DNA of 64,000 nt from Seohaeicola_A nanhaiensis (GCF_042654245.1 NZ_JBHSGI010000024.1:558001-622000), one strand, 5' to 3'; positions 1-9,102 are shown, counted from the stretch's first letter. Program-made: numbers and translations. Notes: generated by a model from the sequence alone, not told the origin.

Positions 1-50
1 CGTTTCTGGATGCGGTCGATCCGGTCGCTGAAACTTGTCTGGGGGGACAT
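1..50 (-). CDS. 5' end of an unidentified gene, cut by the window edge
   Basis: An ATG at 48-50 on the minus strand opens a frame of 16 codons that stays open to base 1. It begins Met-Ser-Pro-Gln-Thr-Ser and continues with a charged Ser-Asp-Arg-Ile-Asp-Arg-Ile stretch. An AGGTAAG purine stretch sits directly upstream and could serve as the ribosome binding site. The gene would be downstream of glnA in the same direction, after a gap holding a hairpin. Too little is visible to name a product. Confidence 0.45.
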   Translation of the reverse strand, partial: MSPQTSFSDRIDRIQK

Positions 51-153
51 CTTACCTGGGTTCCTTGTTACCACGCATTCTACCTTAACGGGTAATGCAG
101 ACCCGATTAGGGGCAAAACGTGGCAATTTTCGGGAAGACAGGTTGCACAATGG

Positions 154-182
154 ATCGGGGGCGCCCGATTGAGCGCCCCCGA
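154..182. terminator. Hairpin downstream of glnA
   Basis: TCGGGGGCGC and GCGCCCCCGA form a 10 bp GC-rich stem with an 8-base loop, 25 bases past the glnA stop. A TTTT run follows on the plus strand, but there is no clear T run on the minus strand, where glnA lies. It may end or slow glnA transcription. Confidence 0.6.
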
Positions 183-207
183 CAGTTTTCCGTTTCCGGA
201 CCGCTGA

Positions 208-1614
208 TCAGCAGCTGTAATACATGCCGTATTCAACCGGGTGCGGCGTGTGTTCGTATTTGTGAACCTCTTCCATCTTCAGCTCGATATAGCCTTCGAG
301 CTGGTCCTTGGTGAACACGTCGCCCGCCAGCAGGTAATCCATATCGGCCTGCAGTTCTTCCAGCGCTTCACGCAGCGATCCGCAGACGGTCGGGATACCG
401 GCCAGTTCCTCGGCGGGCAGGTCGTAGAGGTTCTTGTCCATCGCCTCGCCCGGGTCGATCTTGTTCTTGATGCCGTCGATACCGGCCATCAGGAGCGCCG
501 CGAAGGCCAGGTAGGGGTTGGCGGACGGATCGGGGAAGCGGGCCTCGACGCGCTTGGCCTTCGGCGACTCGGTCCACGGAATCCGCACGCAGCCCGAGCG
601 GTTGCGGGCGGAGTAGGCGCGCAGGACAGGGGCCTCGAAGCCGGGGATCAGGCGCTTGTAGCTGTTGGTGCCGGGGTTGGTCAGCGCGTTCAGCGACTTG
701 GCATGCTTGAGGATGCCGCCGATGAAGTAGAGCGCCTCTTGCGAAAGGTCGGCATATTTGTCGCCGGCGAAGAGCGGTTTGCCCTCTTTCCAGATCGACA
801 TGTTGACGTGCATCCCCGAGCCGTTGTCGCCGTAGATCGGCTTGGGCATGAAGGTGGCGGACTTGCCATAGGCATGGGCCACGTTGTGGATGACGTATTT
901 GTATTTCTGAATCTCGTCGGCCTGCTTGGTCAGCGTGCCGAAGATCAGGCCGAGTTCGTGCTGGCAGGACGCCACTTCGTGGTGATGCTTGTCGACCTTC
1001 ATGCCCATGCGCTTCATGGTCGAGAGCATTTCGGAACGCAGATCCTGCGCCTCGTCGGTCGGGTTCACCGGGAAGTAGCCGCCCTTGAGGCCCGGGCGGT
1101 GGCCCATGTTGCCGTTCTCGTATTCGGTGTCCGAGTTCCAGGACGCGTCGGTTGCGTCAACTTCGTAAGACACCTTGTTGATCTTGTTCGAGAAACGCAC
1201 GTCGTCGAACAGGAAGAACTCGGCTTCGGGGCCGAAATAGGCGGCGTCGCCGACACCGGAGGCCTTGAGGAAGGCCTCGGCCTTTGCGGCGGTGCTGCGC
1301 GGATCGCGTTCGTAGGGTTCGCCGGTGTCGGGTTCGACGACCGAGCAGTGAATGCAGATGGTCTTTTCGGCGTAGAACGGATCGACATAGGCGCTGGAGG
1401 CATCCGGCATCAGCTTCATGTCGGAGGCTTCGATCGACTTCCAGCCGGCGATGGACGAGCCGTCGAACATGAAGCCTTCCTCGAGGAAGTCCTCGTCGAC
1501 CAGATCGGCCACGACGGTCACGTGCTGCAGCTTGCCGCGCGGGTCGGTGAAGCGGATATCGACATATTCGACATCCTCGTCCTTGATCATTTTCAGAACG
1601 TCTTTGTTACTCAT
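208..1614 (-). CDS. glnA: Glutamine synthetase, type I
   Basis: The enzyme makes glutamine from glutamate, ammonia and ATP in the cytoplasm, the entry step of ammonium assimilation. The 468-residue length is that of the type I (GlnA) dodecamer. The N-terminal beta-grasp domain is followed by the catalytic core, with the metal-binding PEAEFF segment, the NGSGMHVN segment, and NPGTNSYKRL. The NLYDLP motif near residue 397 carries the tyrosine that GlnE adenylylates in this family, so activity is probably controlled by adenylylation. It follows glnB after 33 bases in the same direction, the usual alphaproteobacterial glnBA pair. No sign of damage. Confidence 0.97.
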   Translation of the reverse strand: MSNKDVLKMIKDEDVEYVDIRFTDPRGKLQHVTVVADLVDEDFLEEGFMFDGSSIAGWKSIEASDMKLMPDASSAYVDPFYAEKTICIHCSVVEPDTGEPYERDPRSTAAKAEAFLKASGVGDAAYFGPEAEFFLFDDVRFSNKINKVSYEVDATDASWNSDTEYENGNMGHRPGLKGGYFPVNPTDEAQDLRSEMLSTMKRMGMKVDKHHHEVASCQHELGLIFGTLTKQADEIQKYKYVIHNVAHAYGKSATFMPKPIYGDNGSGMHVNMSIWKEGKPLFAGDKYADLSQEALYFIGGILKHAKSLNALTNPGTNSYKRLIPGFEAPVLRAYSARNRSGCVRIPWTESPKAKRVEARFPDPSANPYLAFAALLMAGIDGIKNKIDPGEAMDKNLYDLPAEELAGIPTVCGSLREALEELQADMDYLLAGDVFTKDQLEGYIELKMEEVHKYEHTPHPVEYGMYYSC

Positions 1615-1647
1615 CCCGTGGATCCCCTTCGTTGTATTCCTGGATGT

Positions 1648-1986
1648 TCAGATGGCTTCCGAACCGGTCTCGCCGGTGCGGATGCGGATGGCCTGTTCGA
1701 CGGTGGAGACGAAAATCTTGCCATCGCCGATCTTGTCGGTCTTTGCGGCAGCGATGATCGCCGCGATGGCGCCATCGACCTGATCGTCGTCGAGGATGAC
1801 CTCGATCTTCACCTTGGGCAGGAAGTCCACCACGTATTCGGCACCCCGGTAGAGTTCGGTGTGTCCCTTCTGGCGGCCAAAGCCCTTGACCTCGATCACC
1901 GAGAGGCCCTGCACGCCAACATCCTGAAGCGCTTCCTTCACCTCATCGAGCTTGAAGGGTTTGATGATCGCTTCAATCTTCTTCAT
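1648..1986 (-). CDS. glnB: Nitrogen regulatory protein PII
   Basis: PII is a trimeric signal protein that reads 2-oxoglutarate and ATP/ADP and passes nitrogen status to the GlnE and NtrB systems. Starting at Met-Lys-Lys-Ile-Glu (1986) gives exactly 112 residues, the standard PII length; an in-frame ATG five codons upstream is less likely. The T-loop is intact, with Tyr51 in the ELYRGAEY motif, the site uridylylated by GlnD in the family. The next gene is glnA, 33 bases downstream, so the two are probably cotranscribed. Confidence 0.96.
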   Translation of the reverse strand: MKKIEAIIKPFKLDEVKEALQDVGVQGLSVIEVKGFGRQKGHTELYRGAEYVVDFLPKVKIEVILDDDQVDGAIAAIIAAAKTDKIGDGKIFVSTVEQAIRIRTGETGSEAI

Positions 1987-2020
1987 GTTCGGCCTCCTCA
2001 CATGCGCGTTCGGTTCGGGT

Positions 2021-2037
2021 CAGACCACTTCTGTCTG
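2021..2037. promoter_or_regulatory. Small inverted repeat upstream of glnB
   Basis: CAGAC and GTCTG are separated by 7 bases and lie 34 bases upstream of the glnB start, between divergent glnB and nnr. It could be an operator or a 5' leader hairpin. It does not match the NtrC consensus and no sigma-54 promoter was recognised nearby. Confidence 0.3.
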
Positions 2038-2144
2038 GCGGTCACAATCGGTTAAGGTTTAGCTTTGGAACGGTCGGCGGGGGATTTCGGCCGGTCGCGC
2101 GCTTTTTGTGCGTTATGCATGATTTTTAGGCGAAAGTGAATCCG

Positions 2145-3779
2145 ATGACCGAACTGCTGACCGCCGCGCAGATGCGCGCCATAGAAGAAGCCGCGATTTC
2201 TAGCGGCGAGGTCACCGGGCTGGAGCTGATGGAGCGCGCCGGGCGGGGCGTGGTCGCGGCGATCTTCGAGGAGTGGCCCGAGCTGGCGGGCGCGGAGCGA
2301 GGGGCCAGCCCCTCGCGCTCCCCGGGATATTTGGAGCAAGAGGAAGCCAGAAGGGCGGTGGTGCTCTGCGGGCCGGGAAACAATGGCGGCGACGGGTTTG
2401 TCGTGGCGCGATTGCTGCGCGAGCTGGGGTGGGCGGTGGAGGTGTTCCTTTACGGCGATCCGGAGCGGCTGCCGGCGGATGCGCGGGTGAATTATGAGCG
2501 GTGGTTGGGGATGGGGGAGGTCAATGGCTGGGATGACTTGGCGATCCGCAGGCGATTTGAGGACGACGAGACCGGGGAGCAATTGCTGATCGTAGATGCC
2601 CTTTTTGGCACCGGACTGACGCGAGCCATGCCAGACGATACCAGCGAGATGTGGCGCGGCTTCATGCCCTCGGCGCTGGGTATGAACGCCCATTCGACAG
2701 GTATGGATCGATTTGTGGCTGTCGATTTTCCGAGCGGGATTTGCAGCGACAGCGGCAAGGATTTCGGTGCCTTACCCACGCATCTGACCGTCACCTTTCA
2801 CAGGGCAAAAGTCGGGCATTTCATGTGGGACGGCTGTCTCAACTATGGCGGGGCAATCGGTTGCCACAAGGTGGTGGTGAAAGACATCGGGTTGGACAAG
2901 CGACGGGTCCAACGATCCGTCACTTTGCTGGACCGACCTACGGTGGCAATTTCAAAGGTCGGGGGCGCCCACAAATTCACCCACGGCCACGCCCTGATCC
3001 TCTCGGGCCCCGCGGGGCGCACCGGCGCCGCGCGCCTGACCGCGCGGGGAGCGCTGCGGATCGGGGCCGGGCTGGTGACGTTGGGCGTTCCGGGGGCGGC
3101 ACAACTGGAGGTCGCAGCGCAGGTGACGGCGGTGATGCTGCGGCACATCGAGGACGGCGCGGGGCTGGCGGGGGTGCTGGGGGACGCCCGGATCACTGCG
3201 TTGTGTCTCGGGCCGGGGCTGGGGGTGGAGCGGGCGGCGGAGCTGGTCGCTGCGGCGGTGCGTGCGGAGCACGCACCCTACGTCGTTCTTGACGCGGATG
3301 CGCTGACGGCGATCGCGGCGCATGCGGAATTGTTCGGGGCGCTGCACGACCGTTGTGTGCTGACCCCGCATGGCGGCGAGTTCGCGCGGCTGTTCCCGGA
3401 TATTGCGGAGAAGCTGGCCACGCCGGCGGTGCGGGGCCCGGCCTATTCCAAGGTCGACGCCACGCGCGCGGCGGCCGCGCGCTGCGGTGCGGTCGTGCTG
3501 TTCAAGGGGCCGGACACGGTGATCGCGCATCCGGACGGGCGGTGTTCGGTGAATGCGGCGGTCTATGACCGCGCGGCGCCCTGGCTGGCGACGGCGGGCG
3601 CGGGGGACGTTCTGGCGGGGTTCATCACGGGGTTGCTGGCGCGCGGCTTCGCGCCGATGCAGGCGGCGGAGACCGGGGCCTGGCTGCACGTCGAATGCGC
3701 GCGCCGCTTCGGTCCGGGGCTGATCGCCGAGGACCTGCCCGAACAGCTGCCGGGGGTTTTCCGCGATCTTGGGCTTTAG
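2145..3779 (+). CDS. nnr: Bifunctional NAD(P)HX epimerase/dehydratase
   Basis: This fused repair enzyme rescues damaged, hydrated NADH and NADPH: the N-terminal YjeF_N domain interconverts R and S epimers and the C-terminal ribokinase-like domain dehydrates S-NAD(P)HX. The GPGNNGGDGF motif near residue 75 marks the epimerase. The C-terminal half has GPGLG and the AGAGDVLAG nucleotide-binding motif of the dehydratase. The 544-residue length is slightly above the usual 500, with a short insertion before the epimerase motif. ATG 2145 is chosen; a GTG at 2136 is also in frame. The stretch at about 2500-2960 is visibly less GC-rich than the rest of the gene. Confidence 0.93.
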   Translation: MTELLTAAQMRAIEEAAISSGEVTGLELMERAGRGVVAAIFEEWPELAGAERGASPSRSPGYLEQEEARRAVVLCGPGNNGGDGFVVARLLRELGWAVEVFLYGDPERLPADARVNYERWLGMGEVNGWDDLAIRRRFEDDETGEQLLIVDALFGTGLTRAMPDDTSEMWRGFMPSALGMNAHSTGMDRFVAVDFPSGICSDSGKDFGALPTHLTVTFHRAKVGHFMWDGCLNYGGAIGCHKVVVKDIGLDKRRVQRSVTLLDRPTVAISKVGGAHKFTHGHALILSGPAGRTGAARLTARGALRIGAGLVTLGVPGAAQLEVAAQVTAVMLRHIEDGAGLAGVLGDARITALCLGPGLGVERAAELVAAAVRAEHAPYVVLDADALTAIAAHAELFGALHDRCVLTPHGGEFARLFPDIAEKLATPAVRGPAYSKVDATRAAAARCGAVVLFKGPDTVIAHPDGRCSVNAAVYDRAAPWLATAGAGDVLAGFITGLLARGFAPMQAAETGAWLHVECARRFGPGLIAEDLPEQLPGVFRDLGL

Positions 3780-4041
3780 ATCAGGCGGCCTGGGGCGCGA
3801 TTGGGTGGCCGCCGCAGCCGAGAGCCATCCGCCGGCGTAGATCACCTGGGGCGCCGGGAGCTGCAGCGGGTGCAGGTTCATGTCGCACGGGCCGGCCATG
3901 CCCCAGCGCCCCGGCGGAAAAGTGCACGGCGTGAAGGGTACGGGCGATGCGGCGGAGGGACTCGACCGGCACGACACGAAGGACTTTTTGCCGCGCTTTC
4001 CGCTCGCCTCGGCGTTCAAGCTTTGCTAAGAGAGCCATCGC

Positions 4042-4126
4042 GCGGGTGTGGCGGAATTGGTAGACGCACCGGATTTAGGTTCCGGCGCCGCAAGGCTTGG
4101 GGGTTCAAGTCCCTTCACCCGCACCA
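4042..4126 (+). tRNA. tRNA-Leu (anticodon UAG)
   Basis: The acceptor stem GCGGGTG pairs with CACCCGC, followed by A and an encoded CCA end at 4124-4126. The anticodon stem-loop has the loop TTTAGGT, giving anticodon TAG at 4076-4078, which reads CUN leucine codons. A long variable arm (about GGCGCCGCAAGGCTT) and the GGTTCAAGTCC T-arm fit a class II leucine tRNA of 85 bases. Confidence 0.97.
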
Positions 4127-4272
4127 TCTAATCCCTTTGATCTCTCTTCCTGCGTTCCGCCGATCCTGGGTGAGTGGATCGCGGCTGTCGTGATTTTTCG
4201 GCGCTCATAAATCGTTCCTTCATGACTTCGCGGCAGAACGGAGGGCATGTCCAACTCCGGGAGTGTCGTGTC

Positions 4273-5130
4273 ATGAGCCGAAAGCATGTCCTTTTATCGC
4301 TGGTCCTTGCGGCTGTGTTGTGGCCGCTGCCGCGGGAGGCACCCGCGGCCGAGCCGGCCAAGAGCGGAGTCGACCTGCGGCGGCAGGTCAATCTGGCGGG
4401 GCGGCAGCGCATGTTGTCGCAACAGATCGTCATGATGCTGTGCATGGCGCATCAGGGTGTCAAGCCGGCCGAGACGGGCGCGGCGGCGCGCGTGGCAATC
4501 CGCGATTTCGACCGGGTTCTGAAAGGGCTGCGCCACGGAGATGCCGACCTGGGGCTGCCGGTCGAGACACATCCGGATGTGCTGCGGCACCTGGCCGCGG
4601 TCGAGACGCTGTGGCCCCAGTTCCGGGGAAGGGCGCAGGCGGTGAGCGATGCCGCCGGTCTGGCGGAGCTTCGGGCCATCGCGCCGGACATTGTCGCCCG
4701 GATGAACGACGCCGTTCAGGCGATTTCGGCGAGCGGCACCACGGGGGAAAATGCCGAGTTGTCGAAGGTGGTTGATGTGGCGGGCCGGCAGCGGATGTTT
4801 CTGGTCCGGATCGCGATGGAGACCTGCTTGGGGGCGGCCGGAATCGACGTGGAAGCGGAGCGCGCGCGCGCGGCCGCGTCGATGGATGTGTTCGAGACGA
4901 GCCTGGCCCAACTGCGCGAGGGCGATTCCGCGGCTGGGATCATTGCGCCGCCAGTCTGGGAAATCGAGGCGATGCTAGAGTTGGTCCATGCGGACTGGCT
5001 GAAGATGAAGGACCTCATCCGGCAGGCGCAGGCCGCTGGTGACGCAGCGGTACTCAACAGCCTGCTTGAGCAGACGCAGAAGACGCTGGCCAATATGAAC
5101 GAGACGGTCTGGATGTACGAGAACCTCTGA
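4273..5130 (+). CDS. Secreted protein with two PilJ-type repeats
   Basis: The protein has 285 residues from the ATG at 4273, chosen because a GGGAG ribosome site lies 9 bases upstream and because it opens directly into a signal peptide (hydrophobic stretch, then APAAEPA). Two related segments follow: NLAGRQRMLSQQI near residue 40 and DVAGRQRMFLVRI near residue 170. This AGRQRM signature is typical of the type IV pili methyl-accepting chemotaxis N-terminal (PilJ) domain, a helical, probably ligand-sensing, periplasmic domain. There is no transmembrane signalling or kinase domain, so it may act as a soluble binding protein. Function is otherwise unknown. Confidence 0.8.
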   Translation: MSRKHVLLSLVLAAVLWPLPREAPAAEPAKSGVDLRRQVNLAGRQRMLSQQIVMMLCMAHQGVKPAETGAAARVAIRDFDRVLKGLRHGDADLGLPVETHPDVLRHLAAVETLWPQFRGRAQAVSDAAGLAELRAIAPDIVARMNDAVQAISASGTTGENAELSKVVDVAGRQRMFLVRIAMETCLGAAGIDVEAERARAAASMDVFETSLAQLREGDSAAGIIAPPVWEIEAMLELVHADWLKMKDLIRQAQAAGDAAVLNSLLEQTQKTLANMNETVWMYENL

Positions 5131-5288
5131 AGGAGACAGCGGGTTGGCCACGGGGGGCGGGTTTTTCGCGACCGGGAGGCCCGGGACCGTCGGAACGGCC
5201 TTGCAGAACGGCAGCGGGACCAATAGAAGGCCCCAAATTTGCCTGCCGTCCGGTCTTTGCCGGAGGGTCAACCGTATGGGGAAAAGCG

Positions 5289-6614
5289 ATGCAGGTCACC
5301 GAGACGCTGAACGAAGGTCTGAAACGCGGCTATGCGATAACCGTCACCGCCGCCGAGCTTGAGGCCAAGGTCAACGAGAAGCTGGCCGAGGCGCAGCCGG
5401 AAATCGAGATGAAGGGCTTTCGCAAGGGGAAGGTGCCGATGCCGCTGCTGAAGAAGCAGTTCGGCCCGCGCCTGCTGGGCGAGGCGATGCAGGAATCCGT
5501 CGACGGCGCGATGAATCAGCATTTCGAGGAGTCGGGCCAGCGCCCGGCCATGCAGCCCGAAGTCAAGATGACCAACGAGAACTGGAAGGAAGGCGACGAC
5601 GTTCAGGTCGAGCTGACCTATGAAGCGCTGCCCGAGATCCCGGATCTGGACCTGAAGTCGGTCAAGCTGGAAAAGCTCGTGGTCAAGGCGCAGGATGCCG
5701 ACGTCGAAGAGGCGCTGGGCAATCTGGCCGACAACGCCAAGGAATTCGAGACCAAGGATGGCGCTGCCGAGACGGGTGACCAGGTGGTGTTCGACTTCGT
5801 CGGCAAGATCGACGGCACTCCGTTTGACGGCGGCGCTGCGGAGGACTATCCGCTGGTGCTGGGTTCGAACAGTTTCATCCCCGGTTTCGAGGATCAGCTG
5901 GTGGGCGTGAAGGCGGGCGAAGAGAAGGCCGTGACGGTGTCCTTCCCCGAGGACTACCAGGCGGAACATCTGGCCGGCAAGGAAGCGGTCTTTGACTGCT
6001 CGGTGAAGGACGTGAAGGCACCGAAGGCGGCCGAGATCAACGACGACCTGGCCAAGAAATTTGGCGCGGACGATCTGTCGGCGCTGAAGGCGCAGATCGG
6101 CGAACGGCTTGAGGCTGAGTATAGCGGTGCGGCGCGTGCGGTGCTCAAGCGAGGCCTGCTGGATGCGCTGGACAAGATGGTGTCTTTCGATCTGCCGCCC
6201 AGCCTGGTGGAGGCCGAAGCGGGCCAGATCGCGCATCAGCTGTGGCACGAGGAACATGCCGACGTGCACGGCCACGACCACCCCGAAATCACCCCGACCG
6301 ACGAGCACAAGAAGCTGGCGGAGCGCCGCGTGCGCCTTGGTCTGCTTCTGGCCGAGATCGGCCGCAAGTCGGAAGTTCAGGTGAGCGATGCGGAATTCAC
6401 CCAGGCGGTGATGAACCAGGCCCGCCAGTATCGCGGCCAGGAGCGGCAGTTCTTTGAATTCGTTCAGAAGAATCCGCAGATGCAGCAGCAGATCCGCGCG
6501 CCGCTGTTCGAGGACAAGGTTGTCGACTATGTCTTTGAACTGGCAACGATTTCCGAGAAGGAGGTCAGCAAGGACGACCTGCAAAAGGCCGTCGAGGCGC
6601 TGGACGAGGAATAA
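5289..6614 (+). CDS. tig: Trigger factor
   Basis: Trigger factor is the ribosome-bound chaperone and prolyl isomerase that meets nascent chains at the exit tunnel. The 441-residue length fits the family. The N-terminal ribosome-binding domain contains the signature around GFRKGKVP (near residue 45). The FKBP-type isomerase domain starts near residue 155 with GDQVVFDFVGK, and a long helical C-terminal domain follows. An AGGGTCA stretch about 20 bases ahead and a GGGGAAAAG stretch directly ahead of ATG 5289 could serve as binding sites. A terminator hairpin lies 25 bases after the stop. Confidence 0.96.
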   Translation: MQVTETLNEGLKRGYAITVTAAELEAKVNEKLAEAQPEIEMKGFRKGKVPMPLLKKQFGPRLLGEAMQESVDGAMNQHFEESGQRPAMQPEVKMTNENWKEGDDVQVELTYEALPEIPDLDLKSVKLEKLVVKAQDADVEEALGNLADNAKEFETKDGAAETGDQVVFDFVGKIDGTPFDGGAAEDYPLVLGSNSFIPGFEDQLVGVKAGEEKAVTVSFPEDYQAEHLAGKEAVFDCSVKDVKAPKAAEINDDLAKKFGADDLSALKAQIGERLEAEYSGAARAVLKRGLLDALDKMVSFDLPPSLVEAEAGQIAHQLWHEEHADVHGHDHPEITPTDEHKKLAERRVRLGLLLAEIGRKSEVQVSDAEFTQAVMNQARQYRGQERQFFEFVQKNPQMQQQIRAPLFEDKVVDYVFELATISEKEVSKDDLQKAVEALDEE

Positions 6615-6638
6615 GCCGGAACCACGGTTTCGGATCGA

Positions 6639-6669
6639 GGGGCAGCCCGGATGGGGCGGCCCCTTTTTT
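6639..6669 (+). terminator. Terminator of tig
   Basis: GGGGCAGCCC pairs with GGGCGGCCCC (one A-G mismatch) around a 5-base loop, followed by TTTTTT on the plus strand. This is a typical intrinsic terminator, 24 bases after the tig stop. Confidence 0.85.
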
Positions 6670-6703
6670 GTTGGGCGGCGCTGCTGTGTGGGTGATGGCG
6701 GCG

Positions 6704-6836
6704 CCACAATTCGATGCGGGATCGGGCGGAGCCGTCCGGGCGGTGATCGGGGCTTCGATCCTGGCTTTGGTTCCGCAGCCGGCACCGGCCGGCGCCGTGG
6801 TGCCGGGCGGACACGGCGGCGGCGCCGTTGAGTGGG
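6704..6836 (-). pseudogene. Decayed copy of the nucleotidase gene 3' end
   Basis: These bases line up with 7039-7173, the last 45 or so codons of the cpdB-like gene, in the same orientation and order. On the minus strand the last codons read PDGSARSRIEL, against PDGFARFRIQL in the intact gene, and the stop TAG has become TGG. Upstream, PLNGAAAV matches PLDGATVL. Small insertions and deletions break the frame between these points. I infer a partial tandem duplication that is now decaying. Confidence 0.7.
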
Positions 6837-6844
6837 TCCGAATC

Positions 6845-6925
6845 TGACGCAGGTCACGCTTTCGGCAGAGGCCGGGGCGCCGCGATCCGAGCCTGACGGC
6901 AGTGACACCGTCGAGCGCCGCCATC
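6845..6925 (-). pseudogene. Second decayed fragment of the nucleotidase 3' end
   Basis: This fragment lines up with 7097-7177 of the nucleotidase gene. On the minus strand ALDGVTAV matches PLDGATVL, and the DNA shares GACGC-GGTCACGCT at the plus-strand left end and ACCGTCGAG near the right end. It has no start, no stop in the expected place and no ribosome site. With the fragment at 6704-6836 it makes the gap between tig and the nucleotidase gene a small graveyard of repeats rather than a gene. Confidence 0.55.
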
Positions 6926-6988
6926 GCCTCCAGACGGCCGGCGATTCAGCCTGGTCGAGGAACGAGCCGGGGCATTCGGGTCCGCCGG

Positions 6989-7013
6989 GGCCACCCGTTG
7001 GGGTGGCCTTTTT
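6989..7013 (+). terminator. Terminator-like hairpin after the nucleotidase gene
   Basis: GGCCACCC and GGGTGGCC form a perfect 8 bp stem with a GTTG loop, followed by TTTTT on the plus strand. It lies 26 bases past the end of the minus-strand nucleotidase gene. Its flank resembles that of the tig terminator (both run T-tract, then G-rich stretch, then GCGGCG), so it seems to be part of the same duplicated unit. Confidence 0.7.
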
Positions 7014-7038
7014 GGTTCGGTGGGATGCGGCGTCGGCG

Positions 7039-8996
7039 CTACAACTGAATGCGGAACCGGGCGAAGCCGTCGGGGCCTTCTCCGGCGGGTTCGATCTTGA
7101 CGCTGGTCACGCTGCCCGCATAGGTCGCGGCCTTGGGCCCGGTGTCGAACAGGACGGTGGCACCGTCGAGTGGCTTGAAGGTCCAGTTGCCGTCGGCCTT
7201 CGGGTCGATGGTGCCCTGTTCAACGATGTAGCGGACGATCACGTCGCGGTTGGTGTCGGGCCCCTCGAAAACCACCGTATCCCCATCGCACCCGGAAACT
7301 TGCCGCCGCCCGAGGCGCGGTAGTTGTTGGTGGCGACGATAAATTTCGCATCGGGGTCAATCGGTTGGCCGTTGAATCTGAGGTTCGTGATGCGATTGGC
7401 GTCGGGCTCCACAAGCTCTCCCTTGGTGTCGAACCTGGACGGTTGGGAGAGGTCGATTTCGTAGGTGACGCCGTCGATCACGTCGAAATTGTAGGAGGGG
7501 AAGCTGTCGTTCAGCAGCACCTGGTCGGGCTGACCCGGCTCGATCCGGTTGAACATCCCGGCCGAGCGTTCGAGCCAATCCTTGACCTCGGCGCCGGTGA
7601 TCAGCACGGCGCGCACGGTGTTGGGATAGAGGTAGAGGTCGGAGACGTTCTTGATCGCCATGGCGCCGACGGGCACATCGGTGTAATACTCGGGTCCGCC
7701 ACGACCGCCGGCCTTGAAGGGCGCGGCGGCGGAGAGGATGGGCAAGCCTTCGTATTCGGTGCCCTTCATCATCTGGGAGATATACCAGGTCTGGGCATTC
7801 GAGACGACCTGGACTGAGGGATCGTCGGCCACCAGCGCGAAGTAGCTGTAGAGCGGCGTGTCGGTCGTGCCGACCGGGCGGCGGACGTATTCCAGCGTGG
7901 CCTCGTGTTCGGGGCGGACGGAGTCGAGCACGGCGGCGTCGTCCTCGACAAGGGCGGTGTAGGTGCGATCCTCGTTGCGTTTGGAGATCGGGCGCGCCTC
8001 GGCAGTATGTCCAACGACGCGCCAGGCGGCGCCGTCGCGTTCGAGCATGAGGTCGATCAGGCCGAGATGGCTGCCCCAGAAGCCGCCCATGGTGGCGGGC
8101 TTGCCGTGGATCGTGCCTTGGTCCACGTCGACTGCGGCGAAATCCTTGTAGGTGGAGGAGGGGAAAACCAGGTGCGAGTGACCTGTGAGGATGGCGTCGA
8201 TGCCCTCCACCGCGGCGAGCGGCACGGCGGCGTTTTCCATGCCGTCGCTTTCCTGCGCCTCGCCGATGCCGGAATGGCAGAGCGCGATGACGATGTCGGC
8301 GCCTTTCTCCTTCATCTCGGGGACCCAGGCGCGGGCGGTCTGCAGGATGTCGCGGGTCTGGACGTTGCCTTCGAGGTGACGGCGGTCCCAGTTCATGATC
8401 TGGGGCGGGACGAAGCCGATGAGGCCGATCCTGATGGGATGGGTGGCGCCGGCGCCATCGGTCAGGGTGCGGTCGAGAATGACATAGGGCGGGATCAGCA
8501 TGGTATCGGCGGTGGGGGTGGCGCCCATCGACTTGACCACGTTGGCGGAGACGACAGGGAACTGCGCGCCGGCGAGCGCTTTGGCCAGGAAGTCGAGACC
8601 GTAGTTGAATTCGTGGTTGCCGAGGGTCGAGGCCTCGACCCCGATGGTGTTCATCGCGGTGATGACGGGGTGCATGTCGCCGTCTTTCATCCCGCGTTCG
8701 TAGGCGATGTAATCGCCCATCGGGTTGCCCTGCAGGAAGTCCCCGTTGTCGAGGAGAATCGAGTTGGTGGCCTCCGCCCGAATGGCGCGGACGATGGAGG
8801 CGGCACGCGAAAGGCCGACGGTATCGACGGGCTTGTCGGCGTAATAGTCGTAGGGGAAGACGTGCACGTGCAGATCGGTCGTTTCCATCAGGCGAAGGTG
8901 GGCCTGGTTGGCGCTGGCGCGGACCGAGAAGGGATGCAGTGCGATCAGGCTGGCGCCGCTGGCGAGGAAGCTGCGGCGATTGATTACAAGTGGCAT
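7039..8996 (-). pseudogene. cpdB: 2',3'-cyclic-nucleotide phosphodiesterase / 5'-nucleotidase, frameshifted
   Basis: A Tat-type signal peptide (NRRSFLASGAS) opens the protein at ATG 8996. The metallophosphatase domain shows TTDLHVH, GDFLQG, GNHEFNYGLDF, CHSGIG and GHSHL, all metal-site motifs of the UshA/CpdB family. A C-terminal nucleotide-binding domain follows. The frame breaks near 7287: the 5' frame runs to 7239 with unrelated residues, while the correct C-terminus (VFEGPDTNRDVIVRYIVEQG) continues in another frame to TAG 7039. Adding one base would give about 652 residues, the usual CpdB length. It may be a real mutation or a sequencing error. If intact, it would be periplasmic and salvage extracellular nucleotides. 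Confidence 0.85.
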
Positions 8997-9102
8997 GGCG
9001 GAGACCCCCGGAAGCATGTGATCCGGGAGAAGCGTAACATGGGCCCGTGACGGCACGGCAACATTTATGTGGCTGGCGGCGGCAAGCTGCCGGGGCCTGC
9101 GG

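Noticed and set aside
3780..4041. Open frames on both strands in the gap between nnr and tRNA-Leu
   Set aside because: None has a recognisable domain, a good ribosome site or codon use clearly better than chance. Nothing else was seen in this gap.
4042..4126. tRNA-Leu as a phage or island attachment site
   Set aside because: No integrase or second copy of the tRNA 3' end was seen nearby; the flanks are ordinary genes.
6615..7038. A hidden small gene in the gap between tig and the nucleotidase gene
   Set aside because: Open frames here are short and are better explained as decayed nucleotidase 3' ends and terminators.
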